Position numbers and translations under genes: made by a program | The notes under the pieces: model-generated | Database searches by the model: none | What the model was told of the DNA's origin: nothing | Seen by the model: only the letters and a program-made list of their open reading frames with translations | Shown here: positions 44,104 to 52,681 of the stretch, piece by piece | Layout: each line of letters opens with the position of its first letter | How positions within the stretch are numbered: the stretch's first letter is position 1 | DNA from: Paenibacillus oryzisoli | Lineage (GTDB): Bacteria > Bacillota > Bacilli > Paenibacillales > NBRC-103111 | Direction: 5' to 3' | Assembly (NCBI RefSeq): GCF_001653565.1 | Contig: NZ_LYPB01000092.1 | Coordinates: 282,140-346,139, forward strand | Length of the DNA stretch: 64,000 bases

Positions 44104-45531
44104 CTATTCGACCTTCACTTTGTCAAACGTTTCCGTTTGTACTTTGGTCGCGGCTTCGGAGAGAGCTTTTTTCAAATCCACATCTTTCGTCGTAAATACT
44201 TTCTGAATGACATTCGCCATTTCGGTGTAGTATTTTTGTGCTTCGTATTGCGCTTCTGGCTTGCCATCCCATAGAGCTAGCAATTGCGGATCGTATTTAA
44301 ATACGTTATCGTACTTCGTTAATAGATCTGTATACTTTTTGCCGAAATCAGAAGAATCTTTCCAGTAGTTGATAGGTTGCGGAATGTACACACGGTTCTT
44401 ACCTTTACGATCTTCAATTTCTTTCTTCGTGGAGTTCAAGAAATCATCAGTAAAGTACTCATCTGTAATCCATTTAAACGCCATTTCTTGTTGGTCTTTA
44501 TCGCTTTTCGGATTGATGACACGATAGTTCCCACCCAATACGCCCGTATGTTTACCACCTTTGGTGAATGAAGGCATTGGATATACGACGAGATCATCCT
44601 TGCTAATGCCACCTTCGTTGATCGCTGTATCCGCTGCATTACCGCTTCCACACATAACCATCGCACCGCGCCCTTGAGCAAAAGCATTCAGAGCATCCCC
44701 ATAGCCAAGCGCCCAGTTCTGTGGAATTAGATTCTCATCTTTCAGTTTCTTGTAGAATTCAAGCGCTTGCAAACCAGCATCTGAATTGAACACGCCTACC
44801 ACTTTACCATTATCAAGTTTCTGTACATCGCCACCCGCAGCATAGAGGAAATTCGTCCAGTTCCACCCCGCTTCCGGCCCTTTCCCCATAGGAATGAAGC
44901 CTGCGATCCCTTTGGCTGGATCATTGATTTTACGTGCTGCGGCAAGCAGATCGTCCCATGTCCAATCCATTGGCGGGAGGTCTACGCCTTTATCTTTGAA
45001 CAACTTTTTATTCAACGTGATCGTCATGACGTAACCATCAATCGGCACACCGTATGTTTTCCCATTCACAACAAAAGGCTTGGAAAGCAGGTCATTCATA
45101 TCCTTGGCATGGGACCATGAACTCATGGAATCAGTAATATCCGCTACCCACTTCTTATCTACAAGCACTTTCCCTTCTGTTGCATACGTCGTATACTCCG
45201 TTGGCGCACTGTTCGAAGCCATTTTGATCCCGATTTCAAGTGGATTGTACTGCCAGTCATCCTTTTTAAAATCTACCGTAGGGAATTTCGTTTTGAAACG
45301 AGCAATACGTTGATCCAGTTGATCATTTTTTTCCTTTTGATCGGCTTTAAAACTTTGAGCTGTAATCGTTACTTTCTTAGGAGCAGGTGTTGCTGTCGCA
45401 GCCGCTGGTGTCGATTCTTTTACCGCTGGAGCAGGGCTTGTTGTGCTTGATGTTCCATTACCGGAACTGCACCCTGCTATCAATACCGTTAACGCAATCG
45501 CACTCATTGTAGACGCTTTCTTTGCTCTCAT
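44104..45531 (-). CDS. Extracellular sugar-binding lipoprotein
   Basis: A 475-residue family-1 solute-binding protein. The signal peptide ends in a lipobox (LIAGC near residue 22), so it is anchored to the outer membrane face by lipid. A Ser/Ala/Pro linker follows, then the binding domain with GFIPMGKGPEAGWNWTNFLY and GRGAMVMCGSG. ATG 45531 follows AAAGGGG by 8 nt. Substrate unknown; uronate or oligosaccharide is possible. Confidence 0.93.
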   Translation of the reverse strand: MRAKKASTMSAIALTVLIAGCSSGNGTSSTTSPAPAVKESTPAAATATPAPKKVTITAQSFKADQKEKNDQLDQRIARFKTKFPTVDFKKDDWQYNPLEIGIKMASNSAPTEYTTYATEGKVLVDKKWVADITDSMSSWSHAKDMNDLLSKPFVVNGKTYGVPIDGYVMTITLNKKLFKDKGVDLPPMDWTWDDLLAAARKINDPAKGIAGFIPMGKGPEAGWNWTNFLYAAGGDVQKLDNGKVVGVFNSDAGLQALEFYKKLKDENLIPQNWALGYGDALNAFAQGRGAMVMCGSGNAADTAINEGGISKDDLVVYPMPSFTKGGKHTGVLGGNYRVINPKSDKDQQEMAFKWITDEYFTDDFLNSTKKEIEDRKGKNRVYIPQPINYWKDSSDFGKKYTDLLTKYDNVFKYDPQLLALWDGKPEAQYEAQKYYTEMANVIQKVFTTKDVDLKKALSEAATKVQTETFDKVKVE

Positions 45532-45581
45532 GTTTGCTTCCCCTTTCGAATCGCAATTCACTTATCGTTGCTACATTTTTG

Positions 45582-45587
45582 ATTATA
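45582..45587 (-). promoter_or_regulatory. -10 element of the binding-protein promoter
   Basis: TATAAT on the minus strand, 51 nt before the start codon, with no good -35 at 17 nt. A weak -35 fits a promoter that needs an activator bound at the repeats just upstream. Confidence 0.5.
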
Positions 45588-45610
45588 AGGGGAGTTCCAT
45601 GCTAGGGCGA

Positions 45611-45646
45611 TGTGTCGTATTACGCTTAGTGTGTCGTATGTTACGC
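45611..45646 (-). promoter_or_regulatory. Direct repeats, candidate AraC-type response-regulator sites
   Basis: On the minus strand GCGTAACATACGACACA (45630-45646) and GCGTAATACGACACA (45611-45625) are direct repeats 19-20 bp apart, upstream of the TATAAT of the binding-protein gene. Paired direct repeats about two helical turns apart are what AraC-type regulators bind. The first repeat overlaps the stop codon of the response-regulator gene. Confidence 0.6.
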
Positions 45647-46963
45647 ACCTGTTTGCTTCACTTCTGAGATATTAATGCCGAAATGTTTTTTGAAAATTTT
45701 GCTAAAATGTTCCGGAGATTCATAACCAATTTCTTCAGAAATCTCATAGCGTCGCTTGTCCGTCGTTAGGATCAGACGCTTCCCTTCTTCCATCCGCAGC
45801 TTCGTGACGTAGTCCCAGATGTTCGTTCCCATCACTTTTTTGAACAAATAACTCAAATAATTCGGGCTCAAATGTACCGCATCCGCTATGTCTTGCAGCT
45901 TCAACCCTTTATCGCAAAAATGCCCTTCGATATACACTTTCGCCTCATATACGATACGGTTATTCGCCTCATCTCCACCTGCATTGGTCACGTCGGGATT
46001 GGCATTCATGCTATCTTTATCTTCGATATAGAACATGTAGTGATCTTTGTTCGTTTCGCAGCAAGTTAAGCTTTCAAGAGCTTCCTTGAACATCACCGGC
46101 CACTGCATAATCCCCTCATGGATCCGACTAATACCGATTTGACTCTTCACATTTAAATATTTCAGTAGATTGGTATGAATCATTTGCGCTACCATCAACA
46201 GCTGATTCACGCGCATCGAGCCACGGCTTTCTTCTTCCGTAATTTGCAGCAGTAAAGTGAAAGTAGAATTATGATTATTAAAAATAAGATGACTCCACTG
46301 GCTTGCCGTTTCCTCCATGATGTTCAAGGCTGCGTATTTCAACAAACTGCGATCTTTCAACGTCGAAATAGCCTGATCATGAATGCCGCCACGTTCTAAA
46401 GATAATTTAATCGTCAGCATGCTGAAATACGTGCCATTCATGCTATTATTCAATGTCTCTTTTATTGTAGAGACCTCGGACTCATGGATCGTTCCTGTCA
46501 CCAATTCATTCAAATAATAATTCGTCTCATGCGTCATGTGGCCAGGCAGGGACCGCGAACCTTCCCAATTTGCGAAGCGCTGACCCTTCTCTTCTTTTTC
46601 CTTCAACAACTTGGTCACGACCGAAATGAGATGCGGCGGCGTAATCGGTTTAACCAAATACTCTTTTGCTCCAAAACGGATCGCTTTCTGGGCATACTCA
46701 AATTCACCATGCGCCGACAAAATGACAATCGGAATCGAAGGGTCCTCCAAGAAAATGTTCTCAATCAATTCAATGCCATTCATTTTCTCCATCTGAATAT
46801 CAGTAAACACCAGATCAATTTTCTCCAAATGTATAAAATCCAGCGCCTCAAACCCGTTATACGCGATGAAAACCTCGTTGATGTCCAACTTGGACTGTTT
46901 CAAAATCGTCGCAACACCTTTGCAAATCATCGGCTCATCATCTACAACCAAAATATTAACCAT
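45641..46963 (-). CDS. YesN-like response regulator (AraC output)
   Basis: A 440-residue regulator: receiver domain with DDEP near residue 8, phosphoacceptor Asp in LVFTDIQMEKMNG near 55 and the conserved Lys in AKEYLVKP near 105; a long middle part; and a C-terminal double helix-turn-helix (LQDIADAVHLSPNYLSYLFK, then EISEEIGYESPEHFSKIFKK). ATG 46963 has GAGGTGG upstream. It pairs with the YesM-like kinase at 40303 and probably activates the ABC genes between them. Confidence 0.93.
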   Translation of the reverse strand: MVNILVVDDEPMICKGVATILKQSKLDINEVFIAYNGFEALDFIHLEKIDLVFTDIQMEKMNGIELIENIFLEDPSIPIVILSAHGEFEYAQKAIRFGAKEYLVKPITPPHLISVVTKLLKEKEEKGQRFANWEGSRSLPGHMTHETNYYLNELVTGTIHESEVSTIKETLNNSMNGTYFSMLTIKLSLERGGIHDQAISTLKDRSLLKYAALNIMEETASQWSHLIFNNHNSTFTLLLQITEEESRGSMRVNQLLMVAQMIHTNLLKYLNVKSQIGISRIHEGIMQWPVMFKEALESLTCCETNKDHYMFYIEDKDSMNANPDVTNAGGDEANNRIVYEAKVYIEGHFCDKGLKLQDIADAVHLSPNYLSYLFKKVMGTNIWDYVTKLRMEEGKRLILTTDKRRYEISEEIGYESPEHFSKIFKKHFGINISEVKQTGA

Positions 46964-47120
46964 GCTGCTGCCACCTCGTTCATTTACTTGCCATAACTTC
47001 ATTTTATTGTACAACAATCGATGTGAATATGTGTTTTATTACGTTTATTGTGTGGGATGTGTGGATCGATGGGGAGGAAACATATAGAGGCTAAAGCAGC
47101 TTCTAGTGACTCTGGCGTGT

Positions 47121-47596
47121 AAGTCGATTTTATCGACTTGCAGTGCTCAAACTGCGGCTGGTGGCTCGTGGAAGTCGATTTTATCGACTTGCAGAGCTCA
47201 AACTGCAGCCGGCGGCTCGTGGAAGTCGATTTTATCGACTTGCGGAGCTGCAACTGCTGCCGGCGGCTCGTGGAAGTCGATTTTATCGACTTGCAGAGCT
47301 GCAACTGCTGCCGACGGCTCGTGCAAGTCGATTTTATCGACTTGCAGAGCTCAAACTGTGGCCGGCGGCTCGTGTAAGTCGATTTTATCGACTTGCAGAG
47401 CTGCAACTGCTGCCGACGGCTCGTGTAAGTCGATTTTATCGACTTACAGAGCTGCAACTGCTGCAGGCAGCTCGTGGAAGTCGATTTTATCGACTTACAG
47501 AGCTCAAACTGCGGCCGGCAGCTTGTGTAAGTCGATTTTATCGACTTACAGAGCTGCAACTGCTGCCGACGGCTCGTGGAAGTCGATTATCGACTT
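47121..47596. repeat. Ten tandem 51-bp repeats, each with a 19-bp palindrome
   Basis: The palindrome AAGTCGATTTTATCGACTT begins at 47121, 47172, 47223, 47274, 47325, 47376, 47427, 47478, 47529 and 47580, exactly 51 bp apart. It is identical in nine copies; the tenth lacks two T in its centre. The 32-bp interval varies at a few places: for example CTCAAACTGC alternates with CTGCAACTGC, and CTTGC with CTTAC. Because 51 is a multiple of three, frames stay open on both strands, but none has a ribosome site. The array fills the 636-nt gap between the genes at 46963 and 47600. Each unit could form an RNA hairpin or bind a dimeric protein. Confidence 0.95.
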
Positions 47597-47599
47597 GTC

Positions 47600-48268
47600 T
47601 CAATTGGTACGATGCAAAAGTAAGATAGCTTTCTCAGTGATCATAAATTTATGACTCCTTACACTTCCGCTACCAATTGAATACACCAAACCTTTTGCTT
47701 CCAATTCTCGCAATACTTTTCTGCAAGTCTCTCTTTTTAACTGCAGCCACAGGCACACATCCGTCAATCGAAAGGACTTATTAGCTAGCAAAGAGCACCT
47801 CAATACTTCGCGTTCATATACTGGCAGCTGGAGTAAACCGACACCTTCGAGGTTACCCATACGACCGATTAATTCATAAAGGTTTCTTTGGCAAAAACTT
47901 GGCTTTTTCTCAAGTTCATCTCGGCTATAAGGGAAGTAGGTGTAACCGAGTATCCCAACTGACCTAGCTCGTGCTCTCTCGAATGAGAACCGGTCTCTCG
48001 TAATTTTCTCCGCATGCGTAACGAAACTATCTTCCTCGAAAACAGTCCGTAACTTATCGTGAAACACATCACCATATATCTTCATGCCTGACAAGCTCGT
48101 CATTTCATATTCAAGCACCAAACCCTCAAATGTCCCTAAAACAGGCAATATTGCCCCTTCCAAAAGTTTCTTCGTTCCCGTCAGGTCTCTTTGCAGCATC
48201 TCGAGCCTCTGACCGCTCGCACTCCGAACTTGCTCTTCCCAAAAGATTTTATATTCCTTCTCAAACAC
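47600..48268 (-). CDS. Winged-helix protein of unknown function beside the 51-bp array
   Basis: A 222-residue soluble protein. The last 70 residues look like a winged helix (VYEREVLRCSLLANKSFRLT then ETCRKVLRELEAKGLVYSIG). The N-terminal 140 residues are rich in conserved-looking charged positions (FVTHAEKITRDRFSFERAR, then ARSVGILGYTYFPYSRDELE), a style reminiscent of small nuclease or DNA-binding domains, but I cannot assign a family. GTG 48268 has GGAGG 8 nt upstream; a TTG at 48283 overlaps that site. The stop codon lies 4 bp from the last palindrome of the array. Confidence 0.6.
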   Translation of the reverse strand: MFEKEYKIFWEEQVRSASGQRLEMLQRDLTGTKKLLEGAILPVLGTFEGLVLEYEMTSLSGMKIYGDVFHDKLRTVFEEDSFVTHAEKITRDRFSFERARARSVGILGYTYFPYSRDELEKKPSFCQRNLYELIGRMGNLEGVGLLQLPVYEREVLRCSLLANKSFRLTDVCLWLQLKRETCRKVLRELEAKGLVYSIGSGSVRSHKFMITEKAILLLHRTN

Positions 48269-48291
48269 ATTGTCCACCTCCAAAAAATAAA

Positions 48292-48324
48292 ACGCCGCCA
48301 GCTCGGATAAAGAGCTAGCGGCGT
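48292..48324 (-). terminator. Hairpin terminator just upstream of the 48268 gene
   Basis: CGCCGC-AGCTC / GAGCT-GCGGCG stem followed on the minus strand by TTTTATTTTTT, ending about 9 nt before the ribosome site of the next gene. It may end the DUF985 transcript or attenuate the downstream gene. Confidence 0.75.
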
Positions 48325-48393
48325 ATACTTTACGCTTAAATTGATCTTATCTTCAACATACCAAATTACTTAATACTTAGCAAAGTAAATCTG

Positions 48394-48432
48394 CCTCTTA
48401 TCTCTTATCTCTTATCTCTTATCTTATCTCTT
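48394..48432. repeat. 7-bp microsatellite at the DUF985 stop codon
   Basis: About five tandem copies of TTATCTC (GAGATAA on the minus strand), one imperfect. The first minus-strand copy contains the stop codon of the DUF985 gene (48424-48426). Confidence 0.85.
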
Positions 48433-48879
48433 AATTAATTTAAAATCATCATAATGGAAGCCTGGTGCAACTACACAGGAAACCAGGACAGGCTCATCGC
48501 CAAGCGGTCGAGCCATCTGCCATACATGAGACGGGACAAGAGCCTGTGGATGCTGACCGCTCAGCACGTCAGGACCTAGTATAATTTTCTGTGTCACTTT
48601 AGGCTGCTCGCTTGTTCCTCCTAATGTAAGCTCGATCGGACTGCCGGAGTGCCATAACCATAGCTCATCAGATAACACAGTATGCCATTCTGAGAATTCA
48701 TCTGGATGCAGCAGGAAATAGATGGATGAAGCTGCGTAACGTGAGCCAGTGTATGCTGCATGAAGTACTTCTTTTGGAATCTCGAACGAAGCTTTCCATA
48801 GTTCTTTGTACCAACCACCCTCAGGGTGCGGTTTTAAATCCAGTGTTTGAACAAGTGGTGAAAGTTGTTTGGTGATCAT
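48424..48879 (-). CDS. DUF985 cupin-family protein
   Basis: A 151-residue cupin: LDLKPHPEGGWYKELWKAS at the N-terminus and SEWHTVLSDELWLWHSG near residue 70 are the DUF985 hallmarks, ending VAPGFHYDDFKLI. Some members act as sugar epimerase-like proteins; function here is unknown. The last codons and the stop lie in a 7-bp tandem repeat, so slippage would change the C-terminus. Confidence 0.88.
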   Translation of the reverse strand: MITKQLSPLVQTLDLKPHPEGGWYKELWKASFEIPKEVLHAAYTGSRYAASSIYFLLHPDEFSEWHTVLSDELWLWHSGSPIELTLGGTSEQPKVTQKIILGPDVLSGQHPQALVPSHVWQMARPLGDEPVLVSCVVAPGFHYDDFKLIKR

Positions 48880-49036
48880 ATGATTTCTCCTATCTATCTC
48901 TCTCTATCGTACAAAGAAAGAATTATATCATAGTGAAGTTTCATCGTGTATATAAAGAAATTTCCGAAACCCCCGACCGATACGACACGTAATGAAAAAG
49001 CATACCACTAACAAATGCTGGGAACGAGGGATGAAG

Positions 49037-49987
49037 ATGCCAGATAATCTAAACCTTCAGTTGAGGGTAGCGAAAGAACGAATGTTTCGTCTGCACAAAG
49101 CAGAACGTAAAAGAGAACATCTTCTGTCTAGAGTATATGAGCAGGAACGTCTCATAAGACAGCTGGAGTTGCAGCTGGAATCCGAGCAGGCCGATGTAGA
49201 GCAATTGACGCGTTTATCACTGATTAATCTATTTCATACAATTCTTCGCAGCAAAACGGAGCAACTTGAATTGGAACGACAACAAGTCCTCACTGCTACA
49301 CTTCAATTAGAAACTGCCAAACAGACGCTACTGGATGCGCAAAATGATCTGATACAAGTAGGTGATGACCTCGCTAACTATCAACGTGCTGCGGAAGACT
49401 ATAAGAAACTAATGGCTGTGAAAGAATCCGCACTTCTAAACGCTCCACTCTTATCAAGAGAACTTGAACGAATAGACGATAGCATTGAGGAACAGAAGCT
49501 TAGGGTCAAAGAGCTGCAAGAAGCGCTCACGGCTGGCAAGCTTGTAGTCGATTCGCTGACAGATACATCCAATAGCTTGGAAAAAGCTGAAAATTGGGGG
49601 AAATGGGACTTGTGGGGCGGCGGAGGCTTGATTAGCACCCATGCAAAGCATTCGCATGTAGATGATGCCAAACGGTTTATTCATGAGGCGAATCACCATA
49701 TCCAGAATTTCAGGGATGAACTCAACGACTTGAATGGTAGTTTTCAGATTGAGATTGATATCAGCGGCACTTTAAAGATGGCGGACTATTGGTTTGACGG
49801 CCTCATTTCAGACTGGATTGTTCAAGGAAGAATTACTAATTCTCAGAGCCAAACACTATCAGCCATAAATAAAATTCGTCCTGTCGTTTCGCAGTTGCAT
49901 AATGAATTATCAGCTGCAGAGACGAAACTTGCTGACCTAATTACGAAGCGAATCCATTGGATCGAGGAGTCTAGCTTGGACAGTTGA
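49037..49987 (+). CDS. Coiled-coil protein of unknown function
   Basis: A 316-residue protein with long heptad-rich stretches (about residues 1-190), a Gly-rich hinge with WGKWDLWGGGGLIST near 195, and a second helical part. No signal peptide or membrane segment. ATG 49037 has GAGGG 6 nt upstream; the frame is open to 48992. The layout resembles structural or scaffold proteins; I do not recognise the family. Monocistronic, with a strong terminator. Confidence 0.7.
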   Translation: MPDNLNLQLRVAKERMFRLHKAERKREHLLSRVYEQERLIRQLELQLESEQADVEQLTRLSLINLFHTILRSKTEQLELERQQVLTATLQLETAKQTLLDAQNDLIQVGDDLANYQRAAEDYKKLMAVKESALLNAPLLSRELERIDDSIEEQKLRVKELQEALTAGKLVVDSLTDTSNSLEKAENWGKWDLWGGGGLISTHAKHSHVDDAKRFIHEANHHIQNFRDELNDLNGSFQIEIDISGTLKMADYWFDGLISDWIVQGRITNSQSQTLSAINKIRPVVSQLHNELSAAETKLADLITKRIHWIEESSLDS

Positions 49988-50018
49988 ACAAACCAAAAAC
50001 TGCAAACCCATCTACGCT

Positions 50019-50067
50019 AGAACCCAAAGTTTAAACACTTTGATAAGTGTTTAAACTTTGGGTTCTT
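50019..50067. terminator. Terminator after the coiled-coil gene
   Basis: A perfect stem of about 21 bp, beginning AGAACCCAAAGTTTAAACAC and closing with its complement around a TGATA loop. Little T run follows. Confidence 0.8.
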
Positions 50068-50101
50068 TGTTAAGCCTTTATAGGGATATCATTTACTCCA
50101 T

Positions 50102-50527
50102 TTATTCAATGACTACGCCTTTTTTCAAAATAATATTGGCATATAGCGCTTTTTCACTCGTTGCCACAATCGCATAAGCTTTCTTCGCGCGCTCATAAAA
50201 AGCGAACCGTTCTACATACGCAATTGCTGGTGTCGCGTGTTCACGAATGATCTCCTCATATTCGCCCCAGATCGGAGTAGCAACCGGATCACCAGGAACG
50301 ACGGCCATAAGGGCAACAGGCTGATCACTGTAAGTGTCCAATGGGTACAACGATAATATCGCTTTCAGTAATTCTGGTACACCATGACCATCACAGCGTA
50401 ATAATCTGTTCGCATGACTGGCTGCGGGAAAATTCCCATCTGCCAAAATAATTTCATCCCCATGCCCCATCTCCATCAAAACTTTGAGAAGTTCAGGCGA
50501 GAGGATTGAAGGTATCCCTTTTAACAT
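50102..50527 (-). CDS. fucU: L-fucose mutarotase (FucU/RbsD family)
   Basis: A 141-residue protein: MLKGIPSILSPELLKVLMEM, GHGDEIILADGNFPA with the catalytic His/Asp region, and ALYANIILKKGVV at the end are FucU signatures. It interconverts fucose anomers before isomerisation. ATG 50527 is preferred because AGGAG lies 9 nt upstream. No other fucose genes are adjacent. Confidence 0.9.
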   Translation of the reverse strand: MLKGIPSILSPELLKVLMEMGHGDEIILADGNFPAASHANRLLRCDGHGVPELLKAILSLYPLDTYSDQPVALMAVVPGDPVATPIWGEYEEIIREHATPAIAYVERFAFYERAKKAYAIVATSEKALYANIILKKGVVIE

Positions 50528-50618
50528 TATCAACATCTCCTATCAAATTCTAATCCATCAATAATTCAAAACTATCAATATTATGTCTTGCTGTCAATTG
50601 GTTGCTAGAGATAGTGGA

Positions 50619-51212
50619 CTATTGCTCTCCCCATTTATGCACAATAGCCGCTACGATCTCTTCCTTCGTCTCTTCCGTTAATCCATTCCGAAGTTCCGTA
50701 ATAAATTCAATAAACAGCAGGGACAAGAGCTCATTCATCTCCATATTAAGCGGTTGATGATGTTTCCAATTCATATCGTCGAAAAATACACGCATCCGAT
50801 TGGCCTCCGCAGGGTGCAGTCTGACATTGAGCGTTAAATAAGCCGGACTATCCGTATGCCCTTCCTGAAAGGAAAGTCCCCATTGAAAGCCTGGCAGGGA
50901 TCCCCCGTTCGGTCTCTCATTTGTGTTTGCACTGGCAACGATAGCTCCAAATTTGCTTCTAAGCTGTAATATGTATGCATACAGATCTTTGCCCTTGCGC
51001 ACATGATCCATAAAATTATCAAATAATAGTTTGACTAGGAAAGTTTTGTTGATTCCGCTTAACTCCTCTTGAGATGAATAGACGATATCCTCCAAGAAAG
51101 CATCTGCTCGGTTAAAATAATCGCGAGGCGCCCTCACTTTAACCGTGTGGTAAATATCCGTATTCGCCGCTCCTCGTTGAAATAAGCCCGTCCAAGATTT
51201 TAGCGTGAGCAT
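50619..51212 (-). CDS. Hypothetical protein
   Basis: A 197-residue soluble protein with no motif I recognise. It includes RAPRDYFNRADAFLEDIVYS and a C-terminal helical, Glu-rich end. Composition is ordinary and the frame is long, so it is likely real. It ends 92 nt before fucU on the same strand. Confidence 0.6.
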   Translation of the reverse strand: MLTLKSWTGLFQRGAANTDIYHTVKVRAPRDYFNRADAFLEDIVYSSQEELSGINKTFLVKLLFDNFMDHVRKGKDLYAYILQLRSKFGAIVASANTNERPNGGSLPGFQWGLSFQEGHTDSPAYLTLNVRLHPAEANRMRVFFDDMNWKHHQPLNMEMNELLSLLFIEFITELRNGLTEETKEEIVAAIVHKWGEQ

Positions 51213-51391
51213 GCATACTCCCCCCTTCTTCTCCCTCCTAAACTAGTATTCCGAATCTAGCAGAAACATGACTACAAATATATGGAACTGTTAATTAGAC
51301 TATGTGAATGCAAATATAGTCAACGGCCCTCACATTGTTTATGATGAAACTATGCATGATAGTGGTGATCTAATGAAGTTGGAGGATACAC

Positions 51392-52555
51392 ATGGACGCA
51401 TTACCGACACGGAAAGCGATAGTCGTAGGAGCGGGGATCGGTGGATTGTGCACAGCATTGGCACTTCACCAGCAAGGATGGATAGTATCGGTATACGACA
51501 AAGCATCGTCACTGCGGGAAGCTGGGGCTGGCATCGTTCTCGCAGCTAACGCCATGAAAGCACTCGATGTTCTTGGCGTTGGCGGAGCAGTCCGGAAAGC
51601 AGGAGCTCCTGTTGTTCAGGCTGACATTCGCTCTTGGGATGGCAAATTGATTACAAGTCTCCCAGCTGCCAAACAAGCGGAGTTATACGGAACGCAAAGC
51701 TATGTTATTCATAGAGCTGACTTGCAAGCAATTCTCGCACAAGCCGTAGCAGCGACAACGCCTATTCATACGAATCAACAATGGATCGATGGGCAACAGA
51801 ATCATGGCGTCGTAAATGCGATTTTCAAAGATGGTACACAAGTGGACGCTGATCTTATTATCGGTGCCGATGGTTTGCACTCAGCTGTACGAGAACGACT
51901 TTTCGGGCATAGCCCCGTCCGTTATTCGGGATATATCGCTTTAAGGGGCGTATGCACACAAGAGGAGTTGCGCAACGCAACTACAGGCGGAGGCTTCGAG
52001 GCACTGGGACCAGGAAGACGATTCGGCCTCTCAAGTCTCGGCAACGGGCGTGTATTCTGGTTTGCCGCCATTAATGCACCGCAAGGAAGCCTACCTTCGG
52101 CAGAAGAGAGACAATCCGAGTTGTTGCGTCAATTTCAGGGTTGGTATAATCCTGTCGTGTCTGCTATTGAAGCAACGGACCCATCAACGATTCTGGCACA
52201 TGACATCGTAGATCGCCCCCCATTGCCACGTTGGAGTTCAGGCAGAATGACACTCCTTGGCGATGCTGCACATCCGATGCTGCCCAATTTGGGGCAGGGT
52301 GGTGCGCAGGCGATTGAAGATGCCATCGTACTGGCAAGATGCCTCCGAAATACCGATATTCCTACTGGACTTTCAGCCTATGAGAAAGAGCGAATGACTC
52401 GGGTAAACCGAATTGTGCGGATGTCTCGATCAATGGGGCGGATGGTACAACTCGAGAACCCTCTACTGATCTATTTACGCAATAAACTACTCGCCTCGGT
52501 GTCAGATCAACGCTATATAAGCCGCTTCGATCCTATCATTGGGTGTGAGGTTTAA
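51392..52555 (+). CDS. FAD-dependent aromatic-ring monooxygenase
   Basis: A 387-residue flavoprotein of the p-hydroxybenzoate/salicylate hydroxylase group: GxGxxG in VVGAGIGGLCTALALH at residue 12, the DG motif in IIGADGLHSAVRERLFG near 155, and the GD motif in LLGDAAHPMLPNLGQGG near 285. It uses NAD(P)H and oxygen to hydroxylate an aromatic or related substrate, unknown here. GGAGG lies 6 nt before the ATG. Confidence 0.9.
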   Translation: MDALPTRKAIVVGAGIGGLCTALALHQQGWIVSVYDKASSLREAGAGIVLAANAMKALDVLGVGGAVRKAGAPVVQADIRSWDGKLITSLPAAKQAELYGTQSYVIHRADLQAILAQAVAATTPIHTNQQWIDGQQNHGVVNAIFKDGTQVDADLIIGADGLHSAVRERLFGHSPVRYSGYIALRGVCTQEELRNATTGGGFEALGPGRRFGLSSLGNGRVFWFAAINAPQGSLPSAEERQSELLRQFQGWYNPVVSAIEATDPSTILAHDIVDRPPLPRWSSGRMTLLGDAAHPMLPNLGQGGAQAIEDAIVLARCLRNTDIPTGLSAYEKERMTRVNRIVRMSRSMGRMVQLENPLLIYLRNKLLASVSDQRYISRFDPIIGCEV

Positions 52556-52681
52556 TCTTCCGAATTCCTTCCACTCTAAAATACTGCACATTGACTGCCT
52601 TCCAACATAAATTGGTTTAAGTGCATATATGTCAAAGCTAGAAAGTCGATATGCTTTGAAATAAAAAAGGGTGAGCCATAG

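Noticed and set aside
47121-47596. CRISPR array
   Set aside because: The intervals between palindromes are near-identical to each other rather than unique spacers, and no cas genes are near.
47106-47654. Long open frames on both strands through the 51-bp array, predicting 17-residue repeats
   Set aside because: Open frames follow automatically from a 51-bp period without stops; no ribosome site or promoter was found and several frames are open at once.
48979-48992. TACGACACG copy resembling the direct repeats before the binding-protein gene
   Set aside because: Single copy, partial match and no promoter next to it; probably chance.
52641-52650. AAGTCGAT half-palindrome upstream of aroA
   Set aside because: Only one arm matches the array palindrome; expected by chance.
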